NCBI RefSeq assembly: GCF_001592005.1
Contig: NZ_BCVZ01000024.1
Coordinates: 1 to 55,481, forward strand
Source of the DNA: Bacillus sonorensis NBRC 101234 = KCTC 13918
GTDB lineage: Bacteria; Bacillota; Bacilli; Bacillales; Bacillaceae
Length of the DNA: 55,481 bases
Reading direction: 5' to 3'
The notes under the pieces: generated by a model
Seen by the model: the letters and a program-made list of their open reading frames with translations, nothing else
What the model was told of the DNA's origin: nothing
Database searches by the model: none
Position numbers and translations under genes: made by a program
Part shown: piece after piece, positions 51,506 to 55,481 of the stretch
Position numbering within the stretch: the stretch's first letter is position 1
Layout: the number at the start of each line of letters is the position of its first letter

Positions 51506-52944
51506 GATTTCTCCTCTTCTATATATACAGTTAGTTGTTTTTGTTTCAAACGGCTGCTTCCCTGAATGTGCGTATTCAGATCGACAAGCCTGGATAACTG
51601 GCTGATGCTCTCTTGTTTTATCCTTTCCCCATCCATTATGAGGGGAATGCCCGGCGGATACGGGACGATTTGTTCCGCGCTGATCCGGCCCGCAGCTTTA
51701 TTGAAAGGCACTGACTCTGTTTTAAATGCGGACAGCACGCTTTTTCCATAAGGCAATGTCGTGACTTTTTCAGATGGCTGCTCAATCGGAGCCTGACGGG
51801 TATCACCGGCTGATCGGCTGGTAATCTGTTTTCCAATCCGGCTGATGACATCAGGCGGCAGAGGTCTTTTTCCTTCTAGCGGAAGGACAAACAGCACCTG
51901 CCTTTCATCCGCGAGTTCAGGATGGACGCCGTTTGCCTCAAATATTTCTTTGAGTTCATAGCCTGTATGGCCTTGTTTTGATCTGAGGCAGAGCTTCAAC
52001 GGGTCCTTCTGAATGAACGGGTCAGCCGGTTCACTGATGTCCACACCCGCTATTTTCAAAAACAGCTCTTTCATGCCGGCAATCTCTTTTTCGATTTTTG
52101 CCAATCTGTTTGTTTTGACGATTTCTTCAGCATATGCCCGCGCTAAATCCAATGACGCCATAAGCGGATAAGATGGGCTGCTGCTTTGCAATACGGTCAA
52201 ATAGTATGCCAGACGGTCTCTATCAATTCTCCGGCTGTTTACATGCAGGTAAGACCCCATGGTCATGGCCGGAAGCGTTTTATGGGCGGACTGTACGACC
52301 GCATCGGCTCCCGCTCGTAACGCCGTCTGCGGAAAAGGACGTCCGAGCACGAAATGAGCGCCATGGGCTTCGTCGACCAAAACAGGAATGTGATGTTGAT
52401 GGGCTTCTGTGATAATAGGCTTCAAGTCGGCGGCATGGCCGTAGTAATTAGGATATGTCAGCATAATGCCTTTTGCCGACGGATATTTTGAGATGGCATC
52501 CTTCACCGTTTGTTGCAAAACATGTGTAGGGACAGCCATCGTTTCATCGGTTTCCGGCGTCAAAAACACTGGACGGGCTCCTGCAAGTTCGATTGCATGA
52601 AAAACTGATTTATGACAATTTCGCTGAACAAGCAAAAGATCGCCCGGCTGACAAACCGAAAGTATCATTGCCAGATTCCCAACGGTCGATCCATTGACGA
52701 GAAAAAAGCTTTCTTTTGATCCATATAGCCGGGATGTTAAATCTTGCGCCTCCTGAATCACGCCTGACGGATCATGCAAATCATCAAGCCCCGCCAATTC
52801 GGTCATATCGATCGAAAGGATGGAGTTAAACAGTGTTTTTCCTTCATCAAAAAAGACATCTCCATTGTGATGTCCCGGAACGTGAAAAGAATAAGGGTTT
52901 CCTTTGGCATGGTTGACCAATGCTGTGAATAAAGGTGTTTTCAT
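51502..52944 (-). CDS. yaaO: PLP-dependent Orn/Lys/Arg decarboxylase family protein YaaO
   Basis: A 480-residue fold-type I PLP enzyme. Seen: [12 protein letters not shown] at the N-terminus, [23 protein letters not shown], and the PLP lysine in [19 protein letters not shown] near residue 225. Related to arginine/lysine decarboxylases such as SpeA; the substrate is not proven for YaaO. Ribosome site AAGGA. The 5' leader has unusual competing GC-rich hairpins. Coupled to tmk. Confidence 0.92.
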   Translation of the reverse strand: MKTPLFTALVNHAKGNPYSFHVPGHHNGDVFFDEGKTLFNSILSIDMTELAGLDDLHDPSGVIQEAQDLTSRLYGSKESFFLVNGSTVGNLAMILSVCQPGDLLLVQRNCHKSVFHAIELAGARPVFLTPETDETMAVPTHVLQQTVKDAISKYPSAKGIMLTYPNYYGHAADLKPIITEAHQHHIPVLVDEAHGAHFVLGRPFPQTALRAGADAVVQSAHKTLPAMTMGSYLHVNSRRIDRDRLAYYLTVLQSSSPSYPLMASLDLARAYAEEIVKTNRLAKIEKEIAGMKELFLKIAGVDISEPADPFIQKDPLKLCLRSKQGHTGYELKEIFEANGVHPELADERQVLFVLPLEGKRPLPPDVISRIGKQITSRSAGDTRQAPIEQPSEKVTTLPYGKSVLSAFKTESVPFNKAAGRISAEQIVPYPPGIPLIMDGERIKQESISQLSRLVDLNTHIQGSSRLKQKQLTVYIEEEKS

Positions 52945-52978
52945 GTAAACCGATCCTTCATATGGCCGGTGAGTCGTT

Positions 52979-53014
52979 GCCGGCGTTTTTAAGGCGCCCG
53001 GCGACGCGCGCCGG
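52979..53014 (-). promoter_or_regulatory. Competing GC-rich hairpins in the yaaO leader
   Basis: Hairpin A pairs 52998-53003 with 53009-53014. Hairpin B pairs 52979-52985 with 52995-53002 (one bulge). They share 52998-53002, so only one can form. No T run follows, so this is not a terminator. It lies between the predicted promoter and the ribosome site. Confidence 0.45.
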
Positions 53015-53036
53015 ATGCCATCTGATTTCTGCCCTT

Positions 53037-53065
53037 ATTATACCCTTCTGCATCAAGAACTTAAA
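53037..53065 (-). promoter_or_regulatory. Candidate yaaO promoter
   Basis: Perfect TATAAT (53037-53042) with a weak TTTAAG (53060-53065) 17 bp upstream. It lies in the gap after yaaN. Confidence 0.4.
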
Positions 53066-53098
53066 GGACGACCTGTATGGTAAATCTTTATTATCGTT

Positions 53099-54265
53099 TT
53101 AAGACGGCGGGGGTGATTTCATGTCGAGCAGCTTTACCTTGAGATCTTCTTCCATCGCCCTTATTTCTTCTTCTGCCTGAAGGCGTTTTGTCCTTCCCTC
53201 TTCCTGGATTTTAATGGTTTCCTCCAGTGTGCCGATTAATTGATCCTGGACTTTCTTCAAGGTTTCAATGTCCACAAAGCCGCGTTCATTCTCTTTGGCG
53301 GTTTCAATCGTATTGGCTTTCAGCATCTCCGCATTTTTTAACAACAGTTCATTAGTCGTTTTTGAAACCTGCTTTTGCGCTTCTACAGCACGGCGCTGAC
53401 GCAGCAATGTCAAAGCAATGGCCACTTGGTTTTTCCAAAGCGGAATCGCCGTCATAATAGAGGATTGGATCTTTTCAACAAGCACCTGATTTGTATTTTG
53501 AATCAGCCTGATCTGCGGTGCGCTCTGCATCGTAATTTGTCTGCTTAACGTTAAATCATACATTCTTTTCTCCAGCCGGTCTGCAAACTGAACCATGTCG
53601 TTCACTTCTTGAACGGCCATTTGATCATGCTTTGCGGCAGCCTTTTCTTTTAGGACGGGAATGGTTTTTGTATTCAATTCCTCCAACTTCAACTGCCCTG
53701 CTGCAATATAAATATTCAGCGCTTCATAATACTCCTTATTTTTTTCATAAAGCTGTTCAAGCATCTTATTATCGTGGATCAGCGCGTTTTTGGAATGCTC
53801 GAGCTTTACACTGATTCTATCAATCTGTGCCCCTGTTTTCTGGTACCTTGATAATACTTCTTGAACAGAGTTGGAGATCTTGCCAAAAAAGCGTGAAAAC
53901 AGATTCTTTTTTTCTGGCTGAAGCTCATCAGGATTCACCTGTTCCAGCTTTTTCATGAGATCGCTTAAAATCTTTCCGATTTCGCCGACATCTTTTTTTT
54001 GAACATGCTCAAGCATGTGATGCGAAAAATTCAAGAGTTTGGATTGGGCTTGTGTTCCGTATAGTGTAATGCTTTGATGATTTTTCGGATCAATTTGTTC
54101 TGACAGCTGCAGCGCTTTTCGGCGTTTTTCTTCTGACAGCGTATCGACCAGCCTCACTTCATGCCGTTCCTCCGCTTTGCCCGGTTCCATTGCTTCCCCC
54201 TGTCCAAAAGGATCGGAAAGCAGATCTTCAAATTCACTTTCCGTCTTAGATTTATACTGGCTCAT
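53099..54265 (-). CDS. yaaN: TelA-family protein YaaN
   Basis: A 388-residue soluble, largely helical and coiled-coil protein of the toxic-anion-resistance TelA family ([35 protein letters not shown]). The family is linked to tellurite and cell-envelope stress; the mechanism is unknown. ATG 54265 has GGGAGG upstream and overlaps xpaC by 14 bases. It follows xpaC behind a sigma-W-type promoter, fitting an envelope-stress role. Confidence 0.92.
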   Translation of the reverse strand: MSQYKSKTESEFEDLLSDPFGQGEAMEPGKAEERHEVRLVDTLSEEKRRKALQLSEQIDPKNHQSITLYGTQAQSKLLNFSHHMLEHVQKKDVGEIGKILSDLMKKLEQVNPDELQPEKKNLFSRFFGKISNSVQEVLSRYQKTGAQIDRISVKLEHSKNALIHDNKMLEQLYEKNKEYYEALNIYIAAGQLKLEELNTKTIPVLKEKAAAKHDQMAVQEVNDMVQFADRLEKRMYDLTLSRQITMQSAPQIRLIQNTNQVLVEKIQSSIMTAIPLWKNQVAIALTLLRQRRAVEAQKQVSKTTNELLLKNAEMLKANTIETAKENERGFVDIETLKKVQDQLIGTLEETIKIQEEGRTKRLQAEEEIRAMEEDLKVKLLDMKSPPPS

Positions 54266-54896
54266 CAGGCTTTCCCCCTCCCGCTTTTTTAAGCGAATGT
54301 TTGGCGACATCGAGTTCAAATTCCAAATGTTCGATATCCGTTTCGAGCAAATCGTAAAGGTCCTCTTCCAATTGTTTCGCCAGCTTGTCAATTGTCATCC
54401 GGGTTTCACTCAGAGAAACTTCAAGCTTTGCACTTCGCTTTGGCTGTGAAGCTAAAAAAGCATATTTTTCAGTTAATTCCACAATCGAATCAAGAGTTTG
54501 ATAATAAAAACGCTCTGCTTGATAAAAGCGTTTTGGGTCGTTTTTTGTGACCGTATAAATTTTTCTGACAATCCGCAGAATTTCCAGGTTTTGCTTTATC
54601 GTCTGGATATTCTTGACCTTAAACAGGGCTTTTCTTAATCGGGCGATTTTTGCTTTAGCTTCCTGCAGATTTTGTTTAATATATGCGAATTCCCGCCTTG
54701 TCAGCTGATTTTCTTTTAAAAATAAATGGGTTCCATACCACTTGCCTCCAAGGTAAATCGCAGCCCAACCGGCACCCGCATAAAGAGAAGACAGCAGAAA
54801 CGTCTGGTCAAACGCAAAAAAGCTGATCAGCCAAAGGAGCACGGACATTGTGCTTGCGGTATATACACGAAGCAAAAAATGAAGGATTGGTTTCAT
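54252..54896 (-). CDS. xpaC: XpaC, 5-bromo-4-chloroindolyl phosphate hydrolysis family protein
   Basis: A 214-residue protein with two N-terminal membrane segments (about 4-24 and 29-50) and a long charged helical cytoplasmic part. Named for X-phos hydrolysis in B. subtilis; the true function is unclear. ATG 54896 lies nine bases after GGGGAG; the earlier ATG at 54902 is too close. It forms a pair with yaaN, as TelA and XpaC partners do in many Firmicutes. Confidence 0.92.
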   Translation of the reverse strand: MKPILHFLLRVYTASTMSVLLWLISFFAFDQTFLLSSLYAGAGWAAIYLGGKWYGTHLFLKENQLTRREFAYIKQNLQEAKAKIARLRKALFKVKNIQTIKQNLEILRIVRKIYTVTKNDPKRFYQAERFYYQTLDSIVELTEKYAFLASQPKRSAKLEVSLSETRMTIDKLAKQLEEDLYDLLETDIEHLEFELDVAKHSLKKAGGGKPDEPV

Positions 54897-54942
54897 CACC
54901 ATCTACTCCCCATGAATTGAATTTCAACATATGATTCTCTTC

Positions 54943-54969
54943 TACGTATCATTGATTATACAAGTTTCA
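54943..54969 (-). promoter_or_regulatory. Sigma-W-type ECF promoter for xpaC-yaaN
   Basis: TGAAAC (54964-54969) and CGTA (54943-54946) with 17 bp between, about 45 bases upstream of xpaC. As I recall, xpaC-yaaN belongs to the B. subtilis sigma-W regulon. A TATAAT (54955-54960) also lies within the spacer. Confidence 0.62.
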
Positions 54970-54994
54970 ACAGAACACATTTATTCAATATAGT

Positions 54995-55022
54995 AAAAAA
55001 GACACCTTTTCCCAGATGCCTT
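54995..55022 (-). terminator. Terminator between csfB and xpaC
   Basis: A nine-pair stem (54999-55007 with 55014-55022, two G-U pairs), then TTTTTT on the minus strand. It lies about 20 bases after a TATAAT and upstream of the xpaC ECF promoter. Confidence 0.75.
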
Positions 55023-55047
55023 AAAGATCAATGTTTTCGTTAATACC

Positions 55048-55053
55048 ATTATA
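55048..55053 (-). promoter_or_regulatory. Possible -10 of a short transcript
   Basis: Perfect TATAAT between the csfB and 54995 terminators; no good -35. A start near 55041 would give an RNA of about 45-50 bases ending at the 54995-55022 terminator. Confidence 0.35.
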
Positions 55054-55096
55054 CATTGCCTCCATCTGAACTTAAAGTGATCCCCATTTTGATTGC

Positions 55097-55123
55097 AAAA
55101 AAAATAGACCAGGAAGCGGTCTA
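55097..55123 (-). terminator. Terminator after csfB
   Basis: TAGACC (55105-55110) pairs with GGTCTA (55118-55123); TTTTTTTT follows on the minus strand. The csfB stop codon is part of the stem. Confidence 0.8.
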
Positions 55124-55312
55124 AGAATACAATGGCGGCGTACGGAGACTCTTTAATTTTTTTACATAATCGGCGTATTGGGGGTCTGATGTTGAAGTAG
55201 AAATGATCTTTTTTTCACAATCCGCACATAAAAATTTTGTATAAAGATGAATACCTTCGGTTTTATTTTCTTCACAGATGATGCACGTTTCCCCATGATT
55301 AGACTTACTCAT
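55121..55312 (-). CDS. csfB: Anti-sigma-G factor CsfB (Gin)
   Basis: A 63-residue zinc-finger protein with cysteine pairs at 10/13 (CIIC) and 29/32 (CADC). In B. subtilis it is made under sigma-F and holds sigma-G (and later sigma-E) inactive. ATG 55312 has GGAGG eight bases upstream and gives the family length. A forespore-type promoter lies directly upstream. Monocistronic. Confidence 0.95.
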   Translation of the reverse strand: MSKSNHGETCIICEENKTEGIHLYTKFLCADCEKKIISTSTSDPQYADYVKKLKSLRTPPLYS

Positions 55313-55333
55313 CCATTCCACCTCCATGGGTTT

Positions 55334-55362
55334 CAGTATTCCCCAAAATCATATTTGTATAC
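55334..55362 (-). promoter_or_regulatory. Sigma-F-type promoter for csfB
   Basis: GTATA (55358-55362), 14 bp, then GGGAATACTG (55334-55343), a full match to the forespore -10 pattern GGnnAnAmTR. The spacer is one base shorter than usual. Confidence 0.68.
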
Positions 55363-55444
55363 AAAATTAAGAAAGTTTTTGAAGGTTAGATTAGTATATG
55401 TAAACGGCAAACATTAGGTGTTTGTATCAATATCGACGGAATAT

Positions 55445-55476
55445 AAAAAGACCAGCTTAGAGATAAGCTGGTCTTT
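55445..55476 (-). terminator. Strong terminator at the right edge, probably of an rRNA operon
   Basis: A perfect 13-pair stem (55447-55459 with 55464-55476), GAGA-type loop, then TTTTT on the minus strand. In B. subtilis an rRNA operon lies directly before csfB. The last four bases of the window read AAGC on the minus strand, as at the end of Bacillus 5S rRNA (inference). Confidence 0.75.
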
Positions 55477-55481
55477 CGCTT

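Overview
This window is a chromosomal core region of a Bacillus of the B. subtilis group. The gene order, protein lengths and control sites follow the B. subtilis origin-proximal segment from csfB to lysS. The proteins differ from those of B. subtilis 168 at many positions, so a B. licheniformis-like relative is likely, although the species is inferred and not proven. The window is reversed relative to the usual map. Every gene is on the minus strand except abrB, so transcription runs right to left and the replication origin should lie to the right. No mobile element, prophage, CRISPR array or foreign island was seen.

Layout from right to left, in the direction of transcription. The right edge holds the terminator of what is probably an rRNA operon. 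Then come csfB (anti-sigma-G) and xpaC-yaaN behind a sigma-W-type promoter. Next is yaaO-tmk-darA-yaaR-holB-yaaT-yabA-trmN6-yazA-rsmI (nucleotide metabolism, clamp loader, sporulation phosphorelay helper, initiation control, RNA modification). abrB and metG diverge across a 509-base control region rich in Spo0A-box-like sites. tatD, yabE, rnmV, ksgA, yabG, veg, sspF, ispE, purR, ridA, spoVG, glmU, prs, ctc, pth, fin, mfd, spoVT, yabM, mazG, rqcP (yabO), yabP, yabQ, divIC and yabR follow. Two tRNA genes (Met, Glu) precede spoIIE, yabS and yabT. Then come tilS-hprT-ftsH, coaX-hslO-yacD-cysK, and the folate operon pabB-pabA-pabC-sul-folB-folK-yazB-dusB followed by lysS. The left edge has tandem rRNA promoters, so the window lies between two rRNA operons.

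Regulation can be read from the sequence in many places. Recognisable sites are: sigma-A promoters (veg, yabE, yabR, glmU, tRNAs, rrn), a sigma-B promoter (ctc), sigma-H (spoVG), sigma-F type (fin, csfB), sigma-G type (spoVT), sigma-K (yabG), a Spo0A-type 21-bp-spaced promoter (spoIIE), ECF promoters (xpaC and an antisense RNA under yabE), a TRAP RNA-binding site over the pabA start, and a candidate PurR box at purR. Sporulation is a strong theme. SpoIIE activates sigma-F, Fin and CsfB restrain sigma-F and sigma-G, and SpoVG, SpoVT, YabG, SspF, YabP/Q, YabT and YaaT act at other steps.

No undescribed multi-gene system was found. The points most worth checking are small: non-AUG starts for folB (and perhaps yabE), a cluster of Spo0A-like boxes upstream of metG/abrB, a leader terminator in front of metG, competing GC-rich hairpins in the yaaO leader, a possible short RNA between csfB and xpaC, and convergent promoters between yabE and rnmV.
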